Source of the DNA: Rhodospirillaceae bacterium
Lineage (GTDB): Bacteria > Pseudomonadota > Alphaproteobacteria > UBA8366
DNA: 63,701 nt
Direction: 5' to 3'
NCBI GenBank assembly: GCA_002722095.1
Contig: PBKG01000015.1
Span: forward strand, 1-63,701
A program made the position numbers and the translations under genes. Positions within the stretch are counted from its first letter, which is position 1. Every line of letters begins with the position of its first letter. This document shows positions 16,771 to 24,760 of this stretch, one piece after another. The notes under the pieces are model-generated. The model had not been told where the DNA came from. It worked only from the letters and a program-made list of their open reading frames with translations, and made no database searches.

Positions 16771-18003
16771 CTACTTTTTCTTTTTCTTGGAATATTTCTT
16801 GGCGTACTTCCTCAAGCCCAGATAGAGCTTCAGGTAGGTATATTTGGTGTCATACACATGCGTCTGGTCGATATTCCACAACGAAACGTTCTTGAAGAGC
16901 GGAATCTTGAATTTTTCCGTCTGCTTTTTCTCCACATTCGCGCGGGCCGCATAATCGCCGACCACGTTCCAAGGCTTGAAGCCCTTTTCCATCATGTAGC
17001 GGATCAAGAGTTTCGCCGCATTCGGGTGAGGTGCACGATTGGCGATCGAAAGCGTCGTCGGATAGGCGACGCCGAAAACCGGTTTCACGTTATAGGCCGG
17101 CGCACCTTCGAACACGCCTTTCTTGTTTTTGCGCATCTTGCTGAACGTGGTGATGCCTAAAGGAGGGTTGTCCTGCTTCACATCCGAAATGTTTTTGAAG
17201 ATTTTCGTCGTCGATGACAGGAAGACGGGCTTGTTCTTGAGCAAGCGGTAAAGCCATTCCTTGGAGGCATCGGCGTCGCCCAAGGCGGGATTCTTCTTCA
17301 GAGCCTTTTTCAAGCCTTTCGAATACTTCACCTTCTTGCCGAATTCGGCCTCATAGGCTGCGGCCATTTCTTTCGGGTGCTGCAAAACGGTTTGCAGAAC
17401 GTTGGCCTGAACCGATCCCTCCAACGGATTGGGCATCAGAATTTTTTTCTTCCATTCCTTGCGTGTCAAATCCCAAAGATTGTCGACCGGCGCACCGTTT
17501 GGGTATTTCGCCGCGTTGTAGAAAAGCACGCGACTGCTCCAGCGTTGGACGAGAAGCGGATTTTTCTCGTTTGCCGCCAGATCGCCCGCGACGCTGTCGG
17601 GAATAAACCGCCACACCTGCTTTTTGGGTAGGAATTCATTGAACAGGAGCGGCGTTTCACTATTGAACAAGACATCGACCTTGTAGACGCCAGCTTTATG
17701 TTCGCGGCGCATCTTTTCCAATTGGACTTCGGACGAAATGTCGAATGCCTCGATTTCGACACCGTATTTTTCCTTGAATTTCTTGGCCAGCTTGGGCGTT
17801 CGCGACGAGACGGAGTAGATCGTCACCTTACCTTCCTTGCGGGCCGCGGCCTCGATGGCTTTCCAGTCCTGTTTTGCCGGGGCGTACTGGCCTAATTGAG
17901 CCTTCTTAAGCCACTCGGTTTGAGGGTCGGCCTGCGCGATCCCGACCTGGGATACGAGCAATCCGGCGCTCAGCATTGAGAATAAAATCTTTGACGGTTT
18001 CAT
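16771..18003 (-). CDS. ABC transporter periplasmic substrate-binding protein (iron/polyamine type)
   Basis: The 410-residue protein has a cleavable signal peptide ending near ADPQ (residue 26) and the fold of extracellular solute-binding protein family 1, as in Fe(III)-, putrescine- or organophosphonate-binding proteins. Recognisable blocks are AAARKEGKVTIYSVSSRT, LLFNEFLPKKQVW and VLFYNAAKYPNGAP. The C-terminus is an unusual lysine-rich tail ending SKKKKK. AAGGAGG precedes the ATG. It is the last gene of the leftward set regulator, permease, ATPase, binding protein. The ligand could be Fe(III), a polyamine, or a carboxylate related to the neighbouring catabolic genes; the sequence alone does not decide. 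Confidence 0.88.
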   Translation of the reverse strand: MKPSKILFSMLSAGLLVSQVGIAQADPQTEWLKKAQLGQYAPAKQDWKAIEAAARKEGKVTIYSVSSRTPKLAKKFKEKYGVEIEAFDISSEVQLEKMRREHKAGVYKVDVLFNSETPLLFNEFLPKKQVWRFIPDSVAGDLAANEKNPLLVQRWSSRVLFYNAAKYPNGAPVDNLWDLTRKEWKKKILMPNPLEGSVQANVLQTVLQHPKEMAAAYEAEFGKKVKYSKGLKKALKKNPALGDADASKEWLYRLLKNKPVFLSSTTKIFKNISDVKQDNPPLGITTFSKMRKNKKGVFEGAPAYNVKPVFGVAYPTTLSIANRAPHPNAAKLLIRYMMEKGFKPWNVVGDYAARANVEKKQTEKFKIPLFKNVSLWNIDQTHVYDTKYTYLKLYLGLRKYAKKYSKKKKK

Positions 18004-18066
18004 GTTTTCCTCCTTGGTTCGACTGCGAATTTCGAATTGATCCGATTTTTTGCAAAAGTGTTTGAG

Positions 18067-19212
18067 TTATTGCGCAATCCTCTCGTGGGATTGTTGGATA
18101 CCGTTTGAAAGCGTGTCGACCGGCGGGACCAGTCGGTTCCCGTTGGCGTTGTCGTAAATGTTGTTGGCACTGGGATCGAATTTGATCCAAACGGACTGAT
18201 CCATCTGCAGGTCCAACTGACGGGTTTCGCGCACCGTAACCATGGTGTCGCCGCGCCGTGCCTGGACGATGAGTTCCGGTCCCGTGGGCAAGACGGCATA
18301 CACGCCGAATTCGATAGCGTCTTCGTCAGATTCCAATGACAGCGACACATTTTCGGCGCGTGCGGCGAATGTGATCTCTTCCGCATCGGGAGACCATGGT
18401 AGGGGAATTCGGAAATCCTTGGCGTTCGCCCAGGTCCGTCCATTCTCGACAACAACGCTTGCCTTGATCAAATTAATCGGCGTGACGCCCACGAAGTCGG
18501 CGACGAACAGCGTCGCTGGGCGATGATAGATTTCCAGCGGTGGGGCCAGCTGTTCGATTTGGCCCTTCTCCATCACCGCGACATGAGTTGCCAGTTCCAT
18601 CGCTTCGGATTGATCGTGGGTGACGTAAACGGTGGTGGCACCGGAATCGTGGTGTAACCTTTTGAGTTCCGTGCGCAGGTCGATGCGCAGCCGCGCGTCT
18701 AGATTCGACAGCGGTTCGTCCATGAGAAAAACCGGCGGCTTAGACGCCAGCAATCGCGCGACTGCGACCCGTTGTTGCTGACCGCCCGAAAGTTCGGACG
18801 GGTAACGGCTACCGAGCCCCGTCATCGCCATATCCTTCAAGACGCCTTCGACCCGGTCCTTGATTTCGGCTTTCGGAAGTTTTTGGATGCCGAGCCCGAA
18901 GCCGATGTTGTCGTCGACGGACATATGCGGCCAAAGCGCATAACTTTGAAACACCATGCCAATATTGCGCTTGCCGGGTTCGAGGGAAATGCCGCGCTCC
19001 GCAGAGAAAACCAGATTCCCGTCGATATAAATCTCACCTTCGTCCGGCGTCTCCAGCCCGGCAAGGCAACGGAGTAACGTGGTCTTCCCGCAACCCGACG
19101 GCCCAAGAAGTACCAGGAATTTGCCCGGTTCGATATCCAGGGACACGGAATTCAGCGCCGTCACGTCGCCGAATCGCTTCGTGAGATTGCGAATTTCGAT
19201 AGGTGCACTCAT
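18067..19212 (-). CDS. ABC transporter ATP-binding protein with TOBE domain (PotA/FbpC type)
   Basis: The 381-residue ATPase has Walker A GPSGCGKTT at residues 37-45, signature LSGGQQQRVAVAR, Walker B VFLMDEPLSNLD and the switch His in VYVTHDQSEAMEL. A C-terminal regulatory TOBE-like region follows from about residue 240. This is the CUT1/FbpC/PotA class that energises iron, polyamine or sugar uptake. It lies 53 bases from the permease gene and 63 bases before the binding-protein gene, on one strand, so the three make a complete importer. Confidence 0.93.
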   Translation of the reverse strand: MSAPIEIRNLTKRFGDVTALNSVSLDIEPGKFLVLLGPSGCGKTTLLRCLAGLETPDEGEIYIDGNLVFSAERGISLEPGKRNIGMVFQSYALWPHMSVDDNIGFGLGIQKLPKAEIKDRVEGVLKDMAMTGLGSRYPSELSGGQQQRVAVARLLASKPPVFLMDEPLSNLDARLRIDLRTELKRLHHDSGATTVYVTHDQSEAMELATHVAVMEKGQIEQLAPPLEIYHRPATLFVADFVGVTPINLIKASVVVENGRTWANAKDFRIPLPWSPDAEEITFAARAENVSLSLESDEDAIEFGVYAVLPTGPELIVQARRGDTMVTVRETRQLDLQMDQSVWIKFDPSANNIYDNANGNRLVPPVDTLSNGIQQSHERIAQ

Positions 19213-19265
19213 ACCCGGTCTCTCTCATTTTCCATCTCTGTCGTCATGCGTTCGTCAGTCATCGC

Positions 19266-21116
19266 TCACTCCGAGCGCCGCTCGTGGAGACGCATCAGTT
19301 TTCCTTTACCGAGCCACCAAATCAGAAGCTCGCCGATGATGGTAAAAGCCGCGACCAGCAGAACCAGCGCGTTGCCGAGTTGGGTCTGGTCCTCCTCGGC
19401 GTATCGGAAACCGACGGTCATCAACACTCGTGTGTCCGGCGTAATCAGCAGGATGATCAGCGTGAGTTCTCGCATGATGCCGACGAAGCTCACCATCATG
19501 CCGGAAACAATTCCCGACGTCGTCAAAGGTACGATTATTCGTCGGAATCGTTGCATCCAGGACGCCCCTTGAATTTCCGCCGCCTCCTCCAGCGACTGTC
19601 CCAACTGAGTGACCGCGGCGGCGCCTGTGCGCACGCTATAGGGAAGCCGATTAACGACCGATATGATCACCAATAGCGTAAAGGTGCCGTACAGCGCCGG
19701 AATTGGGCCGCGCTGCTCAGCGAACATCGTGAGATACATGGCGCCGAAGGCGATCGACGGTATCAGGAAGGGGATAAACGCGATTTGGTCGAGCAACTTG
19801 GAAAGCCAGCGGACCTTGCCGCGAATGACGATATAACCGATCAAAAGACCGAAGCCTGCAGCTAAAACGGAACTGATAAACGCCAGCTTCAGCGTATTCC
19901 AGGTGGCGCCCAGGATCACATTATTGTGCAAGACGCCTGGCTCGCCAAAGGCGTATCGCGGGTCGGATTCGCCGGTCCAATAATGCATTGTCAAATTGGC
20001 AAGATCGAAACGCCCGTCGATCAGCATGATCGATTGGTAGCCCAGCAAAAGAATGGGAAAGATCGCGGCGATAAAGGCGAAGGCCGCGGTGACGCTGAAG
20101 ACGGGCCATCGCCATTTACCAAGCTTTGTGACCGTACCGCGAAATCCCTTGCCGCCGATGGTCTCGAAACGTTTCAGATTCTCGCCGAGGACCTTGTAGC
20201 TGAAATAGATCACGATGCCGGCCATGACGATCAGTACGATCGCCAGAATGTAGCCGATCGCATCCAGTCCCAGTTTTATGTTCGCGAACAGCATGGTGCC
20301 GAGCGTGTAATATTCGACCGGAGCGCCAAGCAGGAAAGGCAGCGCGAAGGTGCCGATAGTCTTGCCGAAGGTCAGAATAAAGGCCGAAATAAACGCCGGC
20401 AGGACGATCGGGAAGGTAATTCTCCACAAGATTTGTGTTCGGCTTGCACCTTGCACGAGCGCGCATTCCTCGAGTTCGGAATCCAACGTGGCGAGCGCCC
20501 CAGCAACCAGCAAAAACGCGAATGGGGCGTAATGGATCGACATCGTGATGATGATCGGAACCGGTCCGAAGGACAGCCACTCCGGCGGCGCAATACCGAA
20601 AACCGCATCGAACAGGCCCGGTTGTCCACCGGCATTCGGGCTTTTGAATAAAGTTTCCCAGGCGAGCGCGATGGCGAAGGAGGGCACGATATAGGGAACC
20701 GTCAGAATTGTCTTAAGCCATCCCTTTCCGGGAAGGTCCGTTCGGACCACGACCCAGGCCTGCAAGCCGCCTATCAAAAGCGCGATAACTGCCGCGATAC
20801 TGCCGGTAACGATGGTATTCCAAAACGGTTCGACCAGTAGTTCGAACGAGGAATCGCCGACGAAAACCTCATACCAATGGTGTGAGGTAAATTCGCCCTC
20901 CACAGCATCGCGGTTGAAGCGGCGGTCGCCGGAGCCCCAGGTGATCGTTCGCCACAAAAGTTGGAACAGCGGAAACACGACGAGATACGCCAGGCTGGCG
21001 ATCAACATCATGGTGATGAGGAATTGGGTCGAGGTCAGGCGCGCGAATAGCTTGTTGCGCCATCGCTCGAAGGATGGCGCATTTGCCGAACGGCTCGTTG
21101 CAACCGAATCCTGCAT
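19266..21116 (-). CDS. ABC transporter permease, two fused transmembrane domains (FbpB type)
   Basis: The 616-residue permease consists of two homologous halves, each about six membrane helices, as in FbpB/SfuB/AfuB permeases. Each half carries an EAA loop: EECALVQGASRTQILWRI in the first and EEAAEIQGASWMQRFRRI in the second. The fusion means a single gene supplies both membrane domains. A GGAGG lies about 13 bases before the ATG, a rather long spacing. It follows the RpiR gene by 37 bases and precedes the ATPase gene by 53. Confidence 0.92.
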   Translation of the reverse strand: MQDSVATSRSANAPSFERWRNKLFARLTSTQFLITMMLIASLAYLVVFPLFQLLWRTITWGSGDRRFNRDAVEGEFTSHHWYEVFVGDSSFELLVEPFWNTIVTGSIAAVIALLIGGLQAWVVVRTDLPGKGWLKTILTVPYIVPSFAIALAWETLFKSPNAGGQPGLFDAVFGIAPPEWLSFGPVPIIITMSIHYAPFAFLLVAGALATLDSELEECALVQGASRTQILWRITFPIVLPAFISAFILTFGKTIGTFALPFLLGAPVEYYTLGTMLFANIKLGLDAIGYILAIVLIVMAGIVIYFSYKVLGENLKRFETIGGKGFRGTVTKLGKWRWPVFSVTAAFAFIAAIFPILLLGYQSIMLIDGRFDLANLTMHYWTGESDPRYAFGEPGVLHNNVILGATWNTLKLAFISSVLAAGFGLLIGYIVIRGKVRWLSKLLDQIAFIPFLIPSIAFGAMYLTMFAEQRGPIPALYGTFTLLVIISVVNRLPYSVRTGAAAVTQLGQSLEEAAEIQGASWMQRFRRIIVPLTTSGIVSGMMVSFVGIMRELTLIILLITPDTRVLMTVGFRYAEEDQTQLGNALVLLVAAFTIIGELLIWWLGKGKLMRLHERRSE

Positions 21117-21153
21117 GATCTCGTTACGTCCTCCCCAGAACCCGTCGAATAAG

Positions 21154-22014
21154 TCAGATGTCCGTCTTTATCTCCGGTTCATCCTTGAAACGCCGGGTCA
21201 ATTCAACCAATCGCTCGAGTGTTCCGATCGATGTTCCTTTGTCCAAACTCGAAATCGTTAAAACCAATGCGTTGCAGATCGCCATCGGGACCGCGAGGGT
21301 CAAAAATTCACTCCTGGATCCCCGATTTGCCATCAAGTGAATATCCGGTTCCGGACGCACCAGGGGCCCGACGGTATCGCAGATGAGTATGGATTTTGCC
21401 GAGACTTCACGCGCGTGGTGCAGGCACGTCGACAGCCCTCTCGGCACGGAGTGGAAGCCGAAGGCCAGCAACACATCCTTCGGCCCCATGGGTAGAATCC
21501 GTTCGGCGAGTTCCCGGTCTTGGTGTCCGAGTATGGTGTTGTGATAGCCGTCGCGTCGAAGGCGACGGTTTATCAGTTCGACGAGGGTCGTCGAATTACC
21601 CTGGCCGAAAATGAAAACATGTTCCGCGGCGATGATGGTGTGCGCTGCGCGCGTTATTTCCGGTTGCAGATTCCTGTGGTCGATGGCTCGCAGCGTTTCG
21701 ATCTCCTGATCGATGAGCCCCGACAAAATCGCGCCGTTCTCCAACGGGGCCAGACTCTCACGGACACGCTCGGCCGGCTTGGTATTGCTAATGATATCGG
21801 CTTGCAGATAGGCACGGAGTTCGGGATAGCCGCTAAATCCTAGTTTCTTGGCCAGGCGCACCACGGTCGCTGGATGAACGTTGACGCGCTCGGCGATATC
21901 GGTTGTCGAGAGATAAGAAACTTCTGTGGGATTCGCCAAAATTACCGCGACAAGCTTGCGGTCAGACTCCGTAAGACGAACTTCGGTGTTGCCGATAATG
22001 GACGTCAAACTCAA
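21154..22014 (-). CDS. MurR/RpiR-family transcriptional regulator
   Basis: The 286-residue regulator has an N-terminal RpiR helix-turn-helix (TTDIAERVNVHPATVVRLAK, around residues 37-56) and a C-terminal SIS domain, which usually senses a phosphorylated sugar or related metabolite (HVFIFGQGNSTTLVEL, KSILICDTVGPLVRPE). The start codon is TTG, supported by GGGAGGAAG 4-6 bases upstream. It is the first gene of the leftward transporter operon and so probably controls it. Two matching dyads 53-98 bases upstream of the start are good operator candidates, which suggests autoregulation. Confidence 0.92.
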   Translation of the reverse strand: MSLTSIIGNTEVRLTESDRKLVAVILANPTEVSYLSTTDIAERVNVHPATVVRLAKKLGFSGYPELRAYLQADIISNTKPAERVRESLAPLENGAILSGLIDQEIETLRAIDHRNLQPEITRAAHTIIAAEHVFIFGQGNSTTLVELINRRLRRDGYHNTILGHQDRELAERILPMGPKDVLLAFGFHSVPRGLSTCLHHAREVSAKSILICDTVGPLVRPEPDIHLMANRGSRSEFLTLAVPMAICNALVLTISSLDKGTSIGTLERLVELTRRFKDEPEIKTDI

Positions 22015-22066
22015 CGTCTTCCTCCCTATCGCAATTCATTGATCGCGCGATGAAGACAAAATTTAT

Positions 22067-22080
22067 GCAATTACTATTGC
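22067..22080. promoter_or_regulatory. Candidate RpiR operator, proximal
   Basis: GCAAT-TACT-ATTGC, a perfect 5+5 dyad with a 4-base spacer, lies 53 bases upstream of the RpiR start. An identical arm pair recurs 31 bases away at 22098. Another GCAAT at 22031 followed by ATTG may be a degenerate site. Confidence 0.6.
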
Positions 22081-22097
22081 ACAATCTAAAAATTAAC

Positions 22098-22111
22098 GCA
22101 ATTTTTATTGC
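22098..22111. promoter_or_regulatory. Candidate RpiR operator, distal
   Basis: GCAAT-TTTT-ATTGC has the same arms and spacer length as the site at 22067. Centre-to-centre distance is 31 bp, close to three helical turns, so two regulator dimers would sit on the same DNA face. The surrounding 80 bases are AT-rich, as expected for a promoter. Confidence 0.6.
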
Positions 22112-22165
22112 AAACTCAAAATACGCATTTTTGATTGGGAAAGATATTCGTCTCTAAAGACAAAT

Positions 22166-22300
22166 TGCGAGCGCTGGCCTTTTTCGGGCCCGAATAGCGA
22201 TTGGCCGGAGGGCTTCGGATACATCCCCCCACGGTTTAGCTGTCGTCCATTGGTACGGAATATCTGTCGGGCAATTTCGGACGCTGCAGAAAACTTACGC
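22166..22300 (+). pseudogene. Relic 1 of a CmcJ-type oxygenase 3' end with its downstream region
   Basis: Bases 22166-22207 match 16588-16629 exactly, covering the last nine codons (RALAFFGPE) and stop of the intact oxygenase. With one mismatch the match continues to about 22224, including the post-stop hairpin. Weaker similarity to 16657-16720 extends to about 22300. No upstream coding part survives. It occupies most of what would otherwise be an empty 510-base gap between the RpiR operators and the hydrolase gene. Confidence 0.85.
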
Positions 22301-22409
22301 TCCGATGATATCCGCTCCTAGACTGAACCGGACGCAACCACATTCGGCCTGGTCCCTAGCAACAATTAGTCGTAGCGAGTATTCATGCCCCATCGGAAGG
22401 GTGTCGGAA

Positions 22410-22428
22410 CGGGGCCGAAGTGGCCCCG
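22410..22428 (+). terminator. Terminator-like hairpin after relic 1
   Basis: CGGGGCC and GGCCCCG arms with a 5-base loop are followed by CTCTATTTT. The element lies about 110 bases past the end of relic 1 and 100 bases before the hydrolase start, so it may be the surviving terminator of the lost gene. It makes translation from the ATG at 22420 unlikely. Confidence 0.5.
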
Positions 22429-22527
22429 CTCTATTTTGGAACGTGGTTTTCAGCAAAAACCGGAAGGGCATGGCGTAGTTTGCCGCGACAGCTGCGCGTC
22501 GGGGCTAAGTCGAGGGACAAGAAACAG

Positions 22528-23310
22528 ATGGAACAGATCAAACTCGCAGGATTAGAGCTTGATTTCGAGAAGACGGGCAATGGCCCTCCCCTATTGTATC
22601 TGCATTCGGAGCACTATTTTCACCTGCAAGCTCCTTTCATCGAGCGGCTGGCGAAGCAATGGACCGTATACGTCCCGCATCATCCCGGCTTCGACGGGCG
22701 GCAACCGCCTTCAGACTTCCGACGTATCGAGGACCTGACGTATCTCTATCTCGATCTGATCGACCATACCGGTCTCGAAGACATTACCTTGCTCGGATCA
22801 TCCTTCGGCGGTTGGATCGGCCTTGAAATGGCGGTGCGAAATTGTTCTCAGCTAAGAGCAATTTGCTTGATCTCACCCGTCGGCGCGAAACTTGGCGAAC
22901 GCGATGAGCGTGACTTCGCCGACCTCTGGACATTTTCCGAAACCGACTCCGCCGCACTCCTATTTGCAGAGAAGGCACCGAACTTCGACGACTTTAGCGC
23001 CGACGAGATGACGGCGACGGCGCGCGACCGTCAATTCGTCGCTTACTATGCCTGGAAGCCGTACTTGCACAGCCTGTCGCTCCGCCGTTGGCTGCATCGA
23101 ATTTCGGTGCCGACTCAATTGATCTGGGGAGACAAGGACGGTTTCGTCTCGCTCGAGTATGGCAGAAAGCTCGCAGCGACAATCCCCGGGGCAACGCTCG
23201 ACGTAATTTCCAACGCGGGGCACTACCCGCAACTAGAGCACACCGACGAGACCCTGGCGGCGTTCCTAGCCGGGCCATGCGCCGATGGCGCTGCAAAGCA
23301 GGGAGCATAG
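22528..23310 (+). CDS. Alpha/beta-hydrolase
   Basis: The 260-residue alpha/beta-hydrolase has the nucleophile elbow LLGSSFGGWIG, an acid in IWGDKDGF and the catalytic His in NAGHYPQLEH. Oxyanion-loop residues lie near LLYLHSEHYF. The reading frame is open from 22420, but I start at ATG 22528 because GAGGGA precedes it, the family N-terminus (MEQIKLAGLELDFEKTG) begins there and a terminator hairpin overlaps the upstream ATG. It is followed after 4 bases by an LLM monooxygenase, so hydrolysis of an ester or ring-cleavage product formed by the monooxygenase is plausible (inference). Confidence 0.9.
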   Translation: MEQIKLAGLELDFEKTGNGPPLLYLHSEHYFHLQAPFIERLAKQWTVYVPHHPGFDGRQPPSDFRRIEDLTYLYLDLIDHTGLEDITLLGSSFGGWIGLEMAVRNCSQLRAICLISPVGAKLGERDERDFADLWTFSETDSAALLFAEKAPNFDDFSADEMTATARDRQFVAYYAWKPYLHSLSLRRWLHRISVPTQLIWGDKDGFVSLEYGRKLAATIPGATLDVISNAGHYPQLEHTDETLAAFLAGPCADGAAKQGA

Positions 23311-23314
23311 GGCA

Positions 23315-24469
23315 ATGCAAGTATGGCATTTCAGTGAGATGGCTTACCATCCCGGTTGGGAAGAGCTTGGCAATTCGCTCCGCAACGTCATTCCGAACCG
23401 GGTTTACGATCCGAAAGTAGGAGCCGATCTCTATAACCGCTATCTGGACGAATGGGCGCTCTGCGACGAACTCGGCATCAACATCATGGTGAACGAACAT
23501 CATGCGACAGCGACATGCTCGACCCCCGCTTGCACGGTTCCGTTGGCGATTATGGCACGCGAGACGAAGCAGGCACGCTTGCTCTGCCTCGGCATGCCCA
23601 TCGCCAACCGGATGGACGCGGTACGCGTGGCAGAAGAATTTGCGATGATTGACGTGATTTCGCGCGGAAGGCTCGAAATGGGCTTCGTAAAAGGCTCGCC
23701 CTATGAAGTTGGGCCGGCCAACAGCAACCCCGCGACCGTGACCGAGCGGTTCTGGGAAGCGCACGACCTTATCCTCAAGGCCATGACCACCGATGACGGC
23801 CCGTTCAACTGGGAGGGCGAACATTTCCATTACCGGCAGGCAAATATTTGGCCGCGCCCTTACCAACAGCCCCATCCGCCGATCTGGATAACCGTCGCCG
23901 GTCCCTACTCCGCGGGAGACATAGGCGAAAAAGGCTACGTTATTGCCTCGCTCAATTCGGGCTATTGGTCGACGCCGACGATATTCGATGCCTACCGAAA
24001 AGGGGCGGCTGCCGCAGGACGGGAGCCCACCGCCGACCGCTTTGCATATCTCGCCATGGTCGGCGTCGGCGAGACGGAGGAGGAAGGGCATAGACGCGCG
24101 GATCAGATTCTCGATTACAGCCGAATGACGCCGCGGGCGTTGAAACAACTCCAAATGCCACCGGGCCTTGCGCCGGCGGAGGTGATTGGCCGTGAGTTAC
24201 AGAATCCGAGCAGCCGGACCATCACGCTGCGTGACGGCTCTAAGGCGCCGATGGGAACCAGCAGCGTAGATGAGGCCGTCGACGCCGGTATCCTCTTCGC
24301 CGGCAATCCCGACACCGTTTATGAGCAGATCAAAGAGTTTCACGAGCATGTAGGCGGCCTCGGACACCTACTGATGATGGGCCAAGGCGGGCACCTCAGC
24401 CATGAGGACACGGTCGCCAACCTGACCCTCTTCAGCAAGGAAGTACTGCCAAGACTTCGCGAGCTTTAG
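23315..24469 (+). CDS. LLM-class flavin-dependent monooxygenase (limonene/alkanal type)
   Basis: The 384-residue enzyme starts MQVWHFSEMAYHP, with characteristic NIMVNEHHATATCSTP, RVAEEFAMIDVISRGRLE and EGEHFHYRQANIWPRP segments of the group of LLM proteins that cleave or hydroxylate cyclic substrates with reduced flavin. An upstream in-frame ATG at 23285 falls within the hydrolase gene; 23315 gives the family start and lies 4 bases after the hydrolase stop. The hydrolase-monooxygenase pair forms a small rightward operon flanked on both sides by relics of a CmcJ-type oxygenase gene. Confidence 0.9.
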   Translation: MQVWHFSEMAYHPGWEELGNSLRNVIPNRVYDPKVGADLYNRYLDEWALCDELGINIMVNEHHATATCSTPACTVPLAIMARETKQARLLCLGMPIANRMDAVRVAEEFAMIDVISRGRLEMGFVKGSPYEVGPANSNPATVTERFWEAHDLILKAMTTDDGPFNWEGEHFHYRQANIWPRPYQQPHPPIWITVAGPYSAGDIGEKGYVIASLNSGYWSTPTIFDAYRKGAAAAGREPTADRFAYLAMVGVGETEEEGHRRADQILDYSRMTPRALKQLQMPPGLAPAEVIGRELQNPSSRTITLRDGSKAPMGTSSVDEAVDAGILFAGNPDTVYEQIKEFHEHVGGLGHLLMMGQGGHLSHEDTVANLTLFSKEVLPRLREL

Positions 24470-24627
24470 GCATTCGATCGGTTTCGCAGGCAAGAGCCTT
24501 TGAACGTCCTTAATGGGAGAGAAGTGGACCAATCCGTTTGGTTCCGCGCTTAGTCCGCAAGCAGGCGGCGGCGCTGGCGGATGCAGGTGCACAAGCTCGA
24601 ATCCGTACCATGGCTGAAGCGGCGGTC

Positions 24628-24696
24628 AAGCCCCGCGAAAGCTGCGCGATGCGAACGCTAGCCATTTTCGGACCCAACCTAGATCAAGATCGATGA
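24628..24696 (+). pseudogene. Relic 2 of a CmcJ-type oxygenase C-terminus
   Basis: The frame reads PRESCAMRTLAIFGPN then LDQDR and a stop, matching PRESCEMRALAFFGPE at the end of the intact oxygenase (16568-16619). Several differences are synonymous third-base changes (for example GAG/GAA, CTG/CTA, GGG/GGA), so this came from a separately evolved functional paralog, not a recent copy. The upstream sequence has no clear similarity to the gene. It lies in the 290-base gap between the LLM gene and the tectonin-repeat gene. Confidence 0.8.
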
Positions 24697-24724
24697 TTTT
24701 AGAGCGATTTGGTGGGCAAGGAGA

Positions 24725-24749
24725 CGACGCGGGGCAAAGCCCCGCGTCG
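24725..24749. terminator. Strong GC hairpin between convergent genes
   Basis: CGACGCGGGGC and GCCCCGCGTCG form an 11-bp perfect stem with an AAA loop. It lies between the convergent LLM (ends 24469) and tectonin-repeat (ends 24761, minus strand) genes. A short TCGTTT follows on the plus strand, so it may terminate either direction. Confidence 0.65.
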
Positions 24750-24760
24750 GTCGTTTAACA

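Noticed and set aside
22166..22234. Direct repeats flanking the ABC segment as attachment sites of an integrative element
   Set aside because: There is no integrase, and the homology decays gradually downstream of the stop as in an old duplication; kept as a gene relic instead.
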